Positions 53,788 through 64,000 of a DNA stretch of 64,000 nt are shown here, in pieces (the stretch's first letter is position 1; every line of letters starts with the position of its first letter). A program made the position numbers and the translations under genes. The notes under the pieces were generated by a model, which made no database searches, was not told the DNA's origin, and saw nothing but the letters and a program-made list of their open reading frames with translations. The stretch is from Rhizobium sp. RU36D (lineage in GTDB: Bacteria; Pseudomonadota; Alphaproteobacteria; Rhizobiales; Rhizobiaceae): NCBI RefSeq assembly GCF_900176345.1, contig NZ_FWXU01000024.1, positions 1-64,000 on the forward strand. Direction: 5' to 3'.

Positions 53788-54765
53788 GTGACCCAGCTTC
53801 TTTCCCATCCAAGACTTGTACGCAAACTCCAGGAGGCGCTGGGCGATCAGCTATGCGTCGCGCTCGACGACAGCAATGTCGTTGAGATCATGCTCAACCC
53901 CGACGGCAAGCTGTTCATCGAACGACTTGGCCACGGCGTGGCGCCTGCCGGCGAGATGTCATCCGCCGCGGCGGAAACGATCATCGGCACTGTTGCTCAT
54001 GCGTTGCGGTCCGAAATCGAGACGGATCAGCCTATTATCTCCGGTGAGCTGCCAATCGGAGGCCACCGGTTCGAGGGTCTTTTGCCTCCGATCGTGGCGA
54101 GACCTGCTTTCACGATCCGGCGACGCGCATCACGCCTTATTCCTTTGGATGACTATGTGCGGAGCGGCGTCATGACGGATGTTCAGGCGGGCACGATTCG
54201 AAGCGCGATCGCCTCGCGCTTGAACATTATCATCTCGGGCGGGACAGGCTCCGGGAAAACGACGCTCGCCAACGCGGTGATCGATGAAATCGTACGGAGT
54301 GCGCCAGAGGATCGACTCGTGGTCCTCGAAGATACGGCGGAGATCCGGTGCGCCGCCGAGAACGCCGTTCTTCTCCACACGAGTGACACCGTTGACATGG
54401 CTCGGCTACTCAAGAGCACAATGCGCCTTCGACCAGACCGCATCGTCGTCGGCGAGGTTCGCGACGGGGCCGCCCTCACACTGCTCAAAGCCTGGAACAC
54501 AGGACATCCGGGCGGGGTGGCAACCATTCACTCCAATACCGCCATGTCGGCACTCCGACGGCTTGAACAACTCACGGCAGAGGCAAGCCAACAGCCAATG
54601 CACGAGGTCATCGGTGAGGCCGTTGACCTCATCGTTTCCATCGAGCGTACGCCCCGCGGCCGGCGGGTCCGTGACATCATCACCGTCGAACGTTTCGCCA
54701 ACGGCGAATACGAAATCCAGTCCGAGCATCTTACGGAAGAACAGGAAGCCCGCCATGTTGCGTAA
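53788..54765 (+). CDS. trbB: conjugal transfer ATPase TrbB
   Basis: 325 residues from a GTG behind GAGGACAGCCAC; the long upstream frame overlaps traI. VirB11-type ATPase: [20 protein letters not shown] (Walker A), [27 protein letters not shown]-type Walker B with [20 protein letters not shown]. Forms a hexamer at the inner membrane of the mating-pair system. Confidence 0.95.
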   Translation: MTQLLSHPRLVRKLQEALGDQLCVALDDSNVVEIMLNPDGKLFIERLGHGVAPAGEMSSAAAETIIGTVAHALRSEIETDQPIISGELPIGGHRFEGLLPPIVARPAFTIRRRASRLIPLDDYVRSGVMTDVQAGTIRSAIASRLNIIISGGTGSGKTTLANAVIDEIVRSAPEDRLVVLEDTAEIRCAAENAVLLHTSDTVDMARLLKSTMRLRPDRIVVGEVRDGAALTLLKAWNTGHPGGVATIHSNTAMSALRRLEQLTAEASQQPMHEVIGEAVDLIVSIERTPRGRRVRDIITVERFANGEYEIQSEHLTEEQEARHVA

Positions 54766-55135
54766 AACCAATGTTTTCGCTTTCACAGTCTTCGCGGCTC
54801 ATTTTGCCTTTATGGCACCGGCGATGGCGAGTTCAGGCGGCGGCAGCCTCCCGTGGGAAGGCCCTCTTGAGCAGATCCAGCAATCGATCACAGGTCCTGT
54901 AGCAGGCTACATCGCGCTTGCCGCCGTTGCGATTGCTGGCGGCATGTTGATCTTTGGCGGCGAACTCAACGATTTCGCGCGACGGCTCATGTACGTGGTC
55001 CTGGTCGCCGGCATTCTGCTCGGCGCGACGACAATCGTAGGTCTCTTCGGCGCAACAGGCGCCTCGATCGGCATTTCGGCGAAAGTGATCTCCAGCTTCC
55101 CAGTCCTCAATGCAGGGGAGGGGAGACATGGCTGA
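54755..55135 (+). CDS. trbC: conjugal pilin precursor TrbC
   Basis: 126 residues ([20 protein letters not shown]), with signal and then [20 protein letters not shown], and two membrane segments ([20 protein letters not shown]). VirB2/TrbC type: processed to the cyclic or linear pilin. Overlaps trbB by 11 bases. Confidence 0.93.
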   Translation: MLRKTNVFAFTVFAAHFAFMAPAMASSGGGSLPWEGPLEQIQQSITGPVAGYIALAAVAIAGGMLIFGGELNDFARRLMYVVLVAGILLGATTIVGLFGATGASIGISAKVISSFPVLNAGEGRHG

Positions 55136-55427
55136 CGCGCTGTCGAGACTGCAACGGAACCGGATTCATCGCGCCCTCTCACGACCGAACCTGCTGATGG
55201 GCGCCGACCGGGAGCTGGTCCTGATCACGGGCCTGGCCGCGGTCATCCTGATCTTCGTTGTCCTGACGATCTATTCAGCGCTGTTCGGGTTGGCCATGTG
55301 GATCGTCATCGTCGGTGCGCTACGGATGATGGCGAAGTCCGACCCGCTGATGCGGCAAGTCTATGTGCGGCACATTTCTTATCAGCCCCACTACAAGCCG
55401 ACCACGTCACCGTGGCGGAAATACTGA
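55128..55427 (+). CDS. trbD: conjugal transfer protein TrbD
   Basis: 99 residues from [11 protein letters not shown], overlapping trbC by eight bases. VirB3-like, with paired membrane segments ([19 protein letters not shown] and [18 protein letters not shown]). Couples to TrbE. Confidence 0.93.
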   Translation: MADALSRLQRNRIHRALSRPNLLMGADRELVLITGLAAVILIFVVLTIYSALFGLAMWIVIVGALRMMAKSDPLMRQVYVRHISYQPHYKPTTSPWRKY

Positions 55428-55437
55428 AGGTGGCATC

Positions 55438-57894
55438 ATGGTAGCACTGAAACGTTTTCGCGCCACCGGTCCGTCCTTTGCAGATCTCGTCCCCTATGCG
55501 GGCCTTGTCGACAATGGCATTCTTCTTCTGAAGGACGGCAGTCTGATGGCTGGCTGGTACTTTGCCGGCCCGGATTCCGAAAGCGCGACCGATGTCGAGC
55601 GCAACGAGCTCTCGCGGCAGATCAATGCCATCCTGTCACGCCTTGGCAGCGGCTGGATGATCCAGGTTGAGGCAATCCGGGTCCCGACTATCGACTACCC
55701 AACGGAAGATCGTTGCTACTTTCCCGATCCTGTAACGCGGGCGATCGACGCCGAGCGTCGCGTGCACTTCGAGCGTGAACAGGGGCATTTCGAAAGCAAG
55801 CATGCGCTTGTCCTGACATACCGACCGCTTGAATCCAGAAAGACAGCCTTATCCAAATACATCTACTCGGACGAGGAAAGCCGCAAGAAATCCTATGCAG
55901 ACACTGTGCTCTTCGTCTTCAAGAACGCGATCCGCGAGATCGAGCAATATCTGGCGAATGCACTTTCAATCAGACGAATGGAAACGCGCGTAGTCCCTGA
56001 GCGAGGAGGGTATCGTGTAGCGCGCTATGACGAACTTTTCCAGTTCGTTCGCTTCTGCATCACCGGTGAAAACCATCCAGTTCGCCTTCCAGAGGTGCCA
56101 ATGTACCTGGACTGGCTTGCCACCGCCGAATTCGCGCACGGGCTGACGCCAAAAGTCGAAAGCCGGTTTCTCGGTATTGTCGCAATCGATGGTCTGCCGG
56201 CTGAGAGCTGGCCGGGCATCCTGAACAGTCTTGACCTGATGCCGCTGACATATCGATGGTCGTCGCGGTTCATTTTCATGGACGCCGAAGAGGCAAGGCA
56301 AAAGCTCGAGCGAACCCGCAAGAAGTGGCAGCAGAAGGTGCGGCCCTTCTTCGACCAGCTGTTCCAGACGCAGAGCCGCGCCGTCGATCAGGACGCGATG
56401 ACCATGGTGGCGGAGACCGAGGATGCGATCGCACAAGCGTCGTCGCAGTTGGTCGCTTATGGGTATTACACGCCCGTCGTCATCCTCTTCGAACAGGAGA
56501 GAGATGCGCTACAGGAAAAGTCCGAAGCCATCCGCCGTCTTATCCAGGCGGAAGGTTTCGGCGCACGCATAGAGACGCTCAATGCGACCGACGCTTTCCT
56601 CGGCAGTCTACCGGGCAACTGGTACGCCAATGTCCGCGAACCATTGATCAATACGAGCAACCTTGCAGACCTGATCCCACTCAACTCGGTCTGGTCAGGC
56701 AGCCCTGTTGCACCGTGCCCGTATTATCCTGCGAACTCCCCACCGCTGATGCAGGTCGCAAGCGGCTCCACGCCTTTCCGGTTGAACCTCCACGTCGATG
56801 ACGTCGGCCACACGCTGATATTCGGGCCCACCGGCTCCGGCAAATCGACGCTCCTGGCCCTAATCGCCGCGCAGTTCAGACGCTACGAATTCGCCCAGAT
56901 CTTTGCGTTCGACAAAGGCAATTCTCTTCTTCCCATGACCCTGGCGGCCGGCGGGGATCACTATGAGATCGGCGGGGATCATGAAGGGGAGGGGAGGGCG
57001 CTGTCGTTCTGCCCGCTCTTTGATCTTTCAACGGACGGCGATCGCGCTTGGGCGAGCGAGTGGATCGAAATGCTTGTCGCCCTGCAGGGGGTGACGATCA
57101 CGCCAGACCATCGCAACGCGATCTCTCGGCAGGTAGGGTTGATGGCGACTGCGCCCGGGCGATCGCTTTCGGATTTCGTAAGCGGCGTTCAGATGCGCGA
57201 AATCAAGGATGCGTTGCATCACTATACCGTTGATGGGCCGATGGGCCAGTTGCTGGATGCCGAGGAAGACGGGATCACATTGCGGGCCTTTCAGTGCTTC
57301 GAAATCGAGCAGCTGATGAACCTTGGCGAACGAAGCCTTGTGCCGGTCCTCACTTACCTGTTCCGCCGCATCGAAAAGCGACTGGACGGCTCACCGAGCC
57401 TCATCCTCCTTGATGAGGCCTGGCTGATGCTGGGCCATCCGGTTTTCAGAGCCAAGATCCGGGAATGGCTGAAGGTTCTGCGCAAAGCCAATTGCGCAGT
57501 CGTCCTGGCAACACAATCGATCTCGGATGCGGAGCGATCTGGCATTATCGACGTGCTGAAAGAATCCTGCCCGACAAAAATCTGCCTACCGAACGGTGCC
57601 GCACGCGAACCAGGCACACGGGAATTCTATGAGCGGATCGGCTTCAACGAACGCCAGATCGAGATCGTGTCGGCCGCCATCCCGAAACGCGAATACTACG
57701 TGGCGACACCAGATGGCCGGAGGCTGTTCGACATGTCGCTCGGTCCAGTCGCGCTGAGCTTTGTCGGCGCGTCCGGGAAGGAAGACCTAAAGCGCATCCG
57801 TGCACTGAAGGCGGAACACGGCCAGGACTGGCCTACCCATTGGCTTGAATCGAGAGGAGTTCACGATGCCACGTCGCACCTCAACGTCCAATAG
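55438..57894 (+). CDS. trbE: conjugal transfer ATPase TrbE
   Basis: 818 residues from MVALKRFRATG. VirB4 ATPase: LIFGPTGSGKSTLLALIAAQ (Walker A), SLILLDEAWLMLGHPVF (Walker B), TQSISDAERSGIIDVLKESC. Supplies energy for pilus assembly and transfer. Usual length. Confidence 0.95.
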   Translation: MVALKRFRATGPSFADLVPYAGLVDNGILLLKDGSLMAGWYFAGPDSESATDVERNELSRQINAILSRLGSGWMIQVEAIRVPTIDYPTEDRCYFPDPVTRAIDAERRVHFEREQGHFESKHALVLTYRPLESRKTALSKYIYSDEESRKKSYADTVLFVFKNAIREIEQYLANALSIRRMETRVVPERGGYRVARYDELFQFVRFCITGENHPVRLPEVPMYLDWLATAEFAHGLTPKVESRFLGIVAIDGLPAESWPGILNSLDLMPLTYRWSSRFIFMDAEEARQKLERTRKKWQQKVRPFFDQLFQTQSRAVDQDAMTMVAETEDAIAQASSQLVAYGYYTPVVILFEQERDALQEKSEAIRRLIQAEGFGARIETLNATDAFLGSLPGNWYANVREPLINTSNLADLIPLNSVWSGSPVAPCPYYPANSPPLMQVASGSTPFRLNLHVDDVGHTLIFGPTGSGKSTLLALIAAQFRRYEFAQIFAFDKGNSLLPMTLAAGGDHYEIGGDHEGEGRALSFCPLFDLSTDGDRAWASEWIEMLVALQGVTITPDHRNAISRQVGLMATAPGRSLSDFVSGVQMREIKDALHHYTVDGPMGQLLDAEEDGITLRAFQCFEIEQLMNLGERSLVPVLTYLFRRIEKRLDGSPSLILLDEAWLMLGHPVFRAKIREWLKVLRKANCAVVLATQSISDAERSGIIDVLKESCPTKICLPNGAAREPGTREFYERIGFNERQIEIVSAAIPKREYYVATPDGRRLFDMSLGPVALSFVGASGKEDLKRIRALKAEHGQDWPTHWLESRGVHDATSHLNVQ

Positions 57895-58669
57895 CTGGAT
57901 CGTCGCAACGATGACCGCGACAATCGCGCTGTCGCCGATTGCTTCCGCCCACGCTGGATCTGCAACGGGCGCTGCCACCGAATGGACGCAGCTTGCAAAC
58001 AATGCGCAGCTCATCGATCTCCTGAAGAGTTCAGGAATTCAGGTCGATAATCAGATTACCCAGATCGGACAGCTGGCGGAGCAAATCCAGAATCAGCTTA
58101 AAATCTATGAAAACATGCTGCAGAATACCGCGCAACTTCCCGACCACATCTGGGGACAAGTGGAAGGCGATCTCAACCGCCTGCGGAGCATTGTCGAGCA
58201 AGGCCAAGGCATCTCCTTCTCGATGGCGAATGCCGACGATGTCATGAAACAGAGGTTCAAGAGCTACGCGGACCTCAAGACGTACCTGCCGAATGCCGAG
58301 AGCTTTTCGTCCAGCTATCAAAGCTGGTCGGACACGAACCGGGATACGATTGCCGGCACCCTTAAAGCCGCCAGTCTCACAGCCGCTCAGTTCGACAGCG
58401 AAGAAGACACTATGAGTTCGCTGCGTGGAATGTCGGAATCGGCGGACGGGAAGATGAAGGCGTTGCAGGTTGGGCATCAGATTGCCGCGCAGCAAGTCGC
58501 CCAGATGCAAAAGCTCCGTGGCCTCGTTTCACAGCAGATGACGATGATGGGCATCTGGCTGCAGAGCGAGCAGACGGACAAGGATCTCGCGCAGGCTCGC
58601 CGTGAGCAGTTCTTCAAATCGACTGCGCCCTCAACATCTGGCGGCGAAAAAATGAAGGTGGAATGGTGA
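57866..58669 (+). CDS. trbJ: conjugal transfer protein TrbJ
   Basis: 267 residues from MPRRTSTSN, with GAGGAGTTCACG before the ATG; overlaps the end of trbE. VirB5-like, signal peptide ending near SAHAGS. The mature part is helical, with QIQNQLKIYENMLQNTAQLP. The last 22 residues (RREQFFKSTAPS, then TSGGEKMKVEW) closely resemble the end of TrbK, the next gene. Confidence 0.92.
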   Translation: MPRRTSTSNSWIVATMTATIALSPIASAHAGSATGAATEWTQLANNAQLIDLLKSSGIQVDNQITQIGQLAEQIQNQLKIYENMLQNTAQLPDHIWGQVEGDLNRLRSIVEQGQGISFSMANADDVMKQRFKSYADLKTYLPNAESFSSSYQSWSDTNRDTIAGTLKAASLTAAQFDSEEDTMSSLRGMSESADGKMKALQVGHQIAAQQVAQMQKLRGLVSQQMTMMGIWLQSEQTDKDLAQARREQFFKSTAPSTSGGEKMKVEW

Positions 58670-58839
58670 GAACGAAACTGATCCTGGCCATCATAGCCAC
58701 AGTCATGTCCGTCGGCGGAACAGGCGTCTGGTTCCTGGTCTCGGAGAGACAGGCAGCACAAGTACGGCGCGAAAAGTTCTTCGGGTCGACGAAGGAGTAC
58801 CCGACGTCGGGCGGCGAGAAGGTGAAAATTGAGTGGTGA
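58663..58839 (+). CDS. trbK: entry-exclusion protein TrbK
   Basis: 58 residues (MVRTKLILAIIATVMSVGGT), overlapping the trbJ stop. N-terminal membrane or signal segment and a polar end (RREKFFGSTKEY, then PTSGGEKVKIEW). Position between trbJ and trbL and size fit TrbK, which prevents entry of a second copy of the plasmid. There is no lipobox cysteine. Its tail is a diverged copy of the trbJ tail. Confidence 0.85.
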   Translation: MVRTKLILAIIATVMSVGGTGVWFLVSERQAAQVRREKFFGSTKEYPTSGGEKVKIEW

Positions 58840-58843
58840 TCGC

Positions 58844-60028
58844 ATGACCTCCGAGCTAAAAAAGATCAGGGGCATTGCGATGCTAACCACATTCCTCATC
58901 GTCTCGTTTCAGCCTGCGATTGCGCAGGAGGGATCGGTTCTCACCGCCCTCCAGAACGAGATCACCACAGCCGCCAAGGGTTGGGAGACCACTATCATGG
59001 ATGCGGCGAGATCGCTGTTCTGGATCCTCGCAGGGATCGAGATCGGCATAGCCGCGGTGTGGCTGGCGCTTCAGGCCGCGTCTCTCGACAGCTGGTTTGC
59101 TGAACTGGTCCGACGCATCATGTTCGTAGGATTTTTCGCATTCGTACTCGCGCAAGGTCCGTCCTTCGCGAAGGCAGTCGTCGATAGCCTTTTCCAGATC
59201 GGCGCGGGGGGAGGCACGGCGTCTCCAGCAGATGTGTTCAACGCAGGCTTAGCCGTTGCGACCAAGATGTCAGAAAAAGTACAGTTCGGGCTATTCGAGG
59301 ACAACGCGCTCGCCATCTCGGCTGCGTTTGCGATGGTGGTGACGGTGATAGCATTTTCACTCGTTGCCGCGATCTTCGTGTCTGTGATGGTCGAAATGTA
59401 TCTCGGCCTGCTCGCCGGTATGATCATGCTTGGTCTGGGTGGCTCGTCGTTCACCAAAGATTTTGCGGTCCGCTACCTGGTCTATGCGTTCTCGGTCGGC
59501 ATCAAGCTCATGGCACTGGTGATGATCTCGCGGATTGGGTCCCAGGTCCTGATCGGCCTCGCAAACCAGCCTGACGTGGGGAACCAGTTCCAGACCGCAT
59601 TGGCAGTTGCCGGGATAGCGGTCGTGGTCTTCATCATCGCCATGTACGTGCCCAACATCATCCAAGGTGTGGTGCAAGGGGCATCGGTTACGGGCGGTAT
59701 GGAAACAATCCGTCACAGTGGGCAGGCGGCATCATTCGCCCTCGGAGCAGCATCGCTTGCCGCCGGTGCCGTCGGAGCAGGGGCTACTGCAGCTCAGTCG
59801 GCACGTGCAGCAGGATCCTCTGTTGCCGGCGCAACACTTCGCGGTATGGGCGCCGGGATCGGGTCGGCCGGGAAAGCAGCTAGCTCGGCTGCCAAGGAAA
59901 AGGCGATCGGTTCGCCTGGTGCGTATGCCGGCTCGCTTCTCGGCCTCGCCAACGCGAAGTTGGACGGCAATCGAGGTGGTCAAAGCAGTAAGCCTACACC
60001 CCAGAGCACAAACAGTAGTTTTCAATAG
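58844..60028 (+). CDS. trbL: conjugal transfer protein TrbL
   Basis: 394 residues from [11 protein letters not shown]. VirB6-like polytopic protein: signal-like start ending QPAIAQEG, then [20 protein letters not shown] and several more segments, and a Ala/Gly/Ser-rich C-terminus ([34 protein letters not shown]). Confidence 0.94.
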   Translation: MTSELKKIRGIAMLTTFLIVSFQPAIAQEGSVLTALQNEITTAAKGWETTIMDAARSLFWILAGIEIGIAAVWLALQAASLDSWFAELVRRIMFVGFFAFVLAQGPSFAKAVVDSLFQIGAGGGTASPADVFNAGLAVATKMSEKVQFGLFEDNALAISAAFAMVVTVIAFSLVAAIFVSVMVEMYLGLLAGMIMLGLGGSSFTKDFAVRYLVYAFSVGIKLMALVMISRIGSQVLIGLANQPDVGNQFQTALAVAGIAVVVFIIAMYVPNIIQGVVQGASVTGGMETIRHSGQAASFALGAASLAAGAVGAGATAAQSARAAGSSVAGATLRGMGAGIGSAGKAASSAAKEKAIGSPGAYAGSLLGLANAKLDGNRGGQSSKPTPQSTNSSFQ

Positions 60029-60042
60029 CGAGGGAAACAGAC

Positions 60043-60705
60043 ATGGCCGCTGACCGCGCCCCTGAAAGCCCATATCTTGCCGCGCGGCAGGAATGGACGG
60101 AGAGATATGGATCATACGTCCAAGCCGCGCGCGCGTGGCGGATCGTGGGCATCCTCGGATTGTCTATGGCCGTGATCGGCTTCACCTATGCGATGTATCT
60201 CAGTACGCAGGTCAAGCTCATTCCCTATATCGTTGAGGTCGACAAGCTCGGCACGTCGGTGACGGCGGGCTTTCCGCAGCAGATCGAGTATGCCGATGCC
60301 CGCGTCGTGCGAGCGACCCTCGGCAACTTCATCACGAGCCTCAAGTCGATCACGCCGGATGCGGTGGTACAGAAGCAATACATCGACCGGACCTACGCAC
60401 TTCTGCGGACATCCGATCCCTCGACACAGAAAATCAATGCGTGGTTTCGCGCCAACTCGCCTTTCGAGCGGGCAAAGACATCGACGGTTGCCATCGAGGT
60501 CAACAACATTGTGGCCCTTTCCAACCAGACCTATCAGATCGACTGGACGGAATATGAGCGTGATCGCAAGGGCAAGGAAACCGGAACCCGCCGGTTTCGC
60601 GGAATTGCTACCGTTGCGATGACAGCGCCGCAAGACGAGGCGACCATCCGCCTCAACCCGATCGGTCTTTATGTCCAAGACTTCGACTGGACTGCACAGC
60701 TCTAA
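60043..60705 (+). CDS. trbF: conjugal transfer protein TrbF
   Basis: 220 residues. VirB8-type: one N-terminal membrane segment ([20 protein letters not shown]), and a periplasmic domain ([40 protein letters not shown]). Inner membrane scaffold of the transfer channel. Confidence 0.94.
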   Translation: MAADRAPESPYLAARQEWTERYGSYVQAARAWRIVGILGLSMAVIGFTYAMYLSTQVKLIPYIVEVDKLGTSVTAGFPQQIEYADARVVRATLGNFITSLKSITPDAVVQKQYIDRTYALLRTSDPSTQKINAWFRANSPFERAKTSTVAIEVNNIVALSNQTYQIDWTEYERDRKGKETGTRRFRGIATVAMTAPQDEATIRLNPIGLYVQDFDWTAQL

Positions 60706-60722
60706 GGGCAGGGAAATAGACG

Positions 60723-61535
60723 ATGCAAAGAACTGGATTGATCGCGGCGATCGGCTGCATGGCCGGACTTGTCCTCGGCGAAAGTGCGATTGCGCAGGAC
60801 ATGACCTCGAATGAGGTCAAGGGGACAAACATCTCACGGAAATGGCGTGGGACCCCCGGCCTGGTCACGACAGGGCCAGATGGGAAGGTCATTTTCCTTT
60901 TCGGCGAAGTGCAGCCCTCGGTCGTATGCTCACCTCTCCAAGTCTGCGATATCGAGTTGCAGGGCGGCGAAATTGTCCGAGACGTGCTCGTCGGTGACAC
61001 CGTTCGCTGGAAGGTGGAGCCGGCAACATCGGGCGCGACAGGCGGCCAAGCCATCCATCTTATCGTCAAACCCTCGGAACCCGGTCTTGTCACGTCGATG
61101 GTCGTGACCACATCACGTCGGACCTATCATATCCAGCTGAAATCGCACCCCAGCCAATACATGGCACGGGTGGGCTTCGAGTATCCGGAGGACGCATCTA
61201 CCAAACTCGCCGACATCAACGCGAGGCTTGAAACCGGCGGGATTGCCGGAACCGCTCCTGACAAGTTGAACTTTTCCTACACGGTAAGCGGAAGCGCATC
61301 GTGGAAGCCGAAACGTGTCTATTCCGATGGCGCCAAAACATACATTCAATTCTCCAAGACGATATCGGGGCAGGATGCCCCGGTCCTATTCGTGGTGAGC
61401 GGCGGGCAAAACCGCATCGTCAACTATCGAATGAAGGACGCCATGATGATCGTCGACTATGCAGTCGACAAGGCCGTGCTTTTGTCAGGCGTTGGCTGGC
61501 GTCAACAAAAGATCACGATCCGGCGGGGAGGGTGA
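60723..61535 (+). CDS. trbG: conjugal transfer protein TrbG
   Basis: 270 residues. VirB9-type: signal peptide ([20 protein letters not shown]), then [40 protein letters not shown] and the C-terminal [20 protein letters not shown] with [13 protein letters not shown]. Part of the outer core. Confidence 0.94.
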   Translation: MQRTGLIAAIGCMAGLVLGESAIAQDMTSNEVKGTNISRKWRGTPGLVTTGPDGKVIFLFGEVQPSVVCSPLQVCDIELQGGEIVRDVLVGDTVRWKVEPATSGATGGQAIHLIVKPSEPGLVTSMVVTTSRRTYHIQLKSHPSQYMARVGFEYPEDASTKLADINARLETGGIAGTAPDKLNFSYTVSGSASWKPKRVYSDGAKTYIQFSKTISGQDAPVLFVVSGGQNRIVNYRMKDAMMIVDYAVDKAVLLSGVGWRQQKITIRRGG

Positions 61536-61537
61536 TC

Positions 61538-61975
61538 ATGCGAACGATCACGCTCCTCATTCTCATGGCGGCACTTGCCTCCGGCTGCCAAAGCACAAGT
61601 GAGTTCATGACCACAAGCTCCATCCCGGTCGCGATCACGGGTCCCGCCGCAGGCGCCATTGCTGGCGATATGGCAAGCCGTCTTGCCGAACAGATCGGAC
61701 CGGCTGGTAGGAAATCCATCAAAATGGAGAATGACCAGAGCGAATATGCGATGGCGCTAGAGGCCGCATTGAAGGGCTGGGGCTACACCGTCATCACCGA
61801 TGGCAAGGTAGCGAAAGACCAGAAGCCGATCGAGATTTCCTATTCACTGGATGGTTTTGACGGGCAACTCTTCGCACACCTCGGAACTCCCACCGTCGCG
61901 CTTGGTCGCACCTACGTCGTGACTTCCACCGGCGCGACGCCGTCGAGCCCGCTTTCCGTCATGCAGCGAAATTGA
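61538..61975 (+). CDS. trbH: conjugal transfer lipoprotein TrbH
   Basis: 145 residues from MRTITLLILMAALASGCQST. The lipobox LASGC predicts a lipoprotein. ITGPAAGAIAGDMASRLAEQ follows. It is the TrbH/VirB7-like partner between trbG and trbI. The longer upstream frame overlaps trbG and was rejected. Confidence 0.93.
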   Translation: MRTITLLILMAALASGCQSTSEFMTTSSIPVAITGPAAGAIAGDMASRLAEQIGPAGRKSIKMENDQSEYAMALEAALKGWGYTVITDGKVAKDQKPIEISYSLDGFDGQLFAHLGTPTVALGRTYVVTSTGATPSSPLSVMQRN

Positions 61976-61988
61976 GGAGGCCGGCCAT

Positions 61989-63284
61989 ATGGTCCAATCG
62001 CTCCAACTTGGCAATCCCGCAGGATCTGATAGCCAGCAGGGGATGCGTCGGCTCAATCGCCTGCCAATCATCGTCGCCGTCACGATCATCGTTCTATTCT
62101 TTGGCGTGGTGATCATCGGCCTCTCCTGGCGCGGCCTCTCGTTCAATCGGGATAGCGATCTCGACAGTGCTTCCGGCACGCCGGCCACGAATTTCGGCGA
62201 CCAGCTTAAGAAAGGCGTGACCGATGGGATCATTGGCGAACCGGAAAGCCGAGAAATCTTTCAACCGACCCCGGTCGTCATTCAGAGGCAGGAAAAGCAA
62301 GAACCGGCTATCGAGCAAAAGGAGGTTCGTGAGGCCCGTCAGTCGCGGCTTGAGCCTGAAGAGGAATGGAAGGCACGGCTAAAGAGAGAGCAGGACGAAC
62401 AGTATATCCGTGAAGCGCAGCGTCAGCGGATGGCGCAATTGCAGGCGAGGGCAACCGCTTTCGATTCACCTCTCAAGGTCGATGTATCGGAAGTCGCTGA
62501 AAAGCCTGATGTCGGCGAGGATCTAAGCCAGCGAGGCAACGTTACGGGCAATAGCGCATCTGATCTTTACGCGACGGCCATAAAATCAGGATTGCTCGGG
62601 CAAAACGTCGATCCAAACGCCCAAGCCACCAAGGAAGACTTCTTCAATCAAGACATTAAGGATCTGGGCTATCTACCGAACCGGGTGGTGCCTCAATTGT
62701 CACTCTACGAACTGAAGCGCGGTTCGGTCATTCCAGCGACGCTTATCACCGGCCTGAACTCTGATCTCCCGGGAAGGATCACGGCGCAGGTCAGCCAGAA
62801 CGTCTATGATAGCGCCACCGGATATCGCCTGTTGATACCCCAAGGCGCAAAGCTGTTTGGGCGATACGACTCCAAGGTTTCGTTCGGTCAGGAGCGTGTT
62901 CTGGTCGTGTGGACAGACCTCATCTTCCCAAACGGTTCGACCTTGCAGATCGGCGGGATGGCTGGCACCGACGCCGAAGGATATGGAGGCTTCAAGGACA
63001 AGGTCGATCGTCATCTGTTACGCACGTTTGGCTCTGCTGCGCTCGTTGCGCTGATTGGCACGGGCATCGACATGTCTGTGCCGCAGAGCTCAACCCTTGC
63101 GACACAGGACACTGCATCTGAGGCCGCGCGCAGAAATTTCGCAGAATCCTTTGGTCGTGTGGCTGAACAGACTATTTCAAAAAACCTGAATGTGCAGCCA
63201 ACGATCCGGATCCGGCCGGGCTACAAGTTCAATGTGCTGGTCGATCAGGACATCATTTTTCCGTCTGCCTATCGCGGTCGATGA
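61989..63284 (+). CDS. trbI: conjugal transfer protein TrbI
   Basis: 431 residues. VirB10-type: membrane segment (LPIIVAVTIIVLFFGVVIIG), a charged, helical stretch, then YELKRGSVIPATLITGLNSD and LPGRITAQVSQNVYDSATGY, FVLGTDAEG-like MAGTDAEGYGGF and a long end. Bridges the inner and outer membranes. Last gene of trb. Confidence 0.95.
   Translation: MVQSLQLGNPAGSDSQQGMRRLNRLPIIVAVTIIVLFFGVVIIGLSWRGLSFNRDSDLDSASGTPATNFGDQLKKGVTDGIIGEPESREIFQPTPVVIQRQEKQEPAIEQKEVREARQSRLEPEEEWKARLKREQDEQYIREAQRQRMAQLQARATAFDSPLKVDVSEVAEKPDVGEDLSQRGNVTGNSASDLYATAIKSGLLGQNVDPNAQATKEDFFNQDIKDLGYLPNRVVPQLSLYELKRGSVIPATLITGLNSDLPGRITAQVSQNVYDSATGYRLLIPQGAKLFGRYDSKVSFGQERVLVVWTDLIFPNGSTLQIGGMAGTDAEGYGGFKDKVDRHLLRTFGSAALVALIGTGIDMSVPQSSTLATQDTASEAARRNFAESFGRVAEQTISKNLNVQPTIRIRPGYKFNVLVDQDIIFPSAYRGR

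Positions 63285-64000
<716 letters not shown>

Overview
The window looks like a stretch of a large repABC plasmid from a Rhizobiaceae-type alphaproteobacterium (Agrobacterium/Rhizobium/Ensifer group). The evidence is a repABC replication-partition operon with two identical parS palindromes, a divergent traI-trbBCDEJKLFGHI quorum-sensing conjugation operon followed by the start of traR, transport-rich catabolic cargo, and many decayed insertion sequences. The exact species cannot be told from the sequence.

Layout. 0.1-7 kb is an insertion-sequence graveyard: an IS3 element with a broken orfB, an IS5/IS427-type element split by an IS110 element, IS3 remnants, and an IS630 element with an intact -1 frameshift arrangement. 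Two small orphan proteins lie among them. 8.1-13.1 kb holds a TRAP transporter (dctPQM), a fumarylacetoacetate-hydrolase-family enzyme, a divergent GntR regulator and a small alpha-beta-barrel protein. 14.3-19.6 kb is a type I-E CRISPR-Cas locus reduced to the five Cascade genes: cas3 and cas1 are absent from the window, cas2 is a decayed fragment, and the array has only two good repeats plus one degenerate repeat. An IS481-type remnant closes it. 20.6-40.2 kb is a catabolic island: SDR, two paralogous aldehyde dehydrogenases, aldo/keto reductase, GntR/HutC regulator, carboxymuconolactone-decarboxylase-like protein, class III CoA-transferase, two glutathione S-transferases, two alpha/beta hydrolases, enoyl-CoA hydratase, FadJ-like fusion, a complete branched-chain-amino-acid-type ABC transporter and a zinc alcohol dehydrogenase. 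Its promoters share one sequence motif, which suggests a single regulon. The substrate is unknown; the enzymes suggest alcohol to aldehyde to acid, CoA transfer and then beta-oxidation-like steps.

40.2-48.9 kb is a second mosaic of remnants: IS66/Tn3-like, an exported intradiol-dioxygenase-like protein with a ferric-reductase-like membrane protein, a broken tyrosine recombinase, a RelE/HigB-type toxin with its XRE antitoxin, IS21, IS3 and IS110 fragments, a second but broken repC, and several very small orphan genes. 49-52.8 kb is repABC (minus strand), and 53.1-64 kb is traI, the trb mating-pair-formation operon and a traR that runs off the edge.

How it fits together: RepA/RepB/parS partition the plasmid, RepC starts replication and an antisense RNA between repB and repC limits it. 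TraI makes the acyl-homoserine lactone that TraR should sense to turn on trb. The cargo arrived and was trimmed through IS-mediated events. Items of most interest are the Cascade-only CRISPR locus, the shared operator across the catabolic island, the duplicated TrbJ/TrbK tail, the second repC scar, and two enzymes or ATPases with altered key residues.
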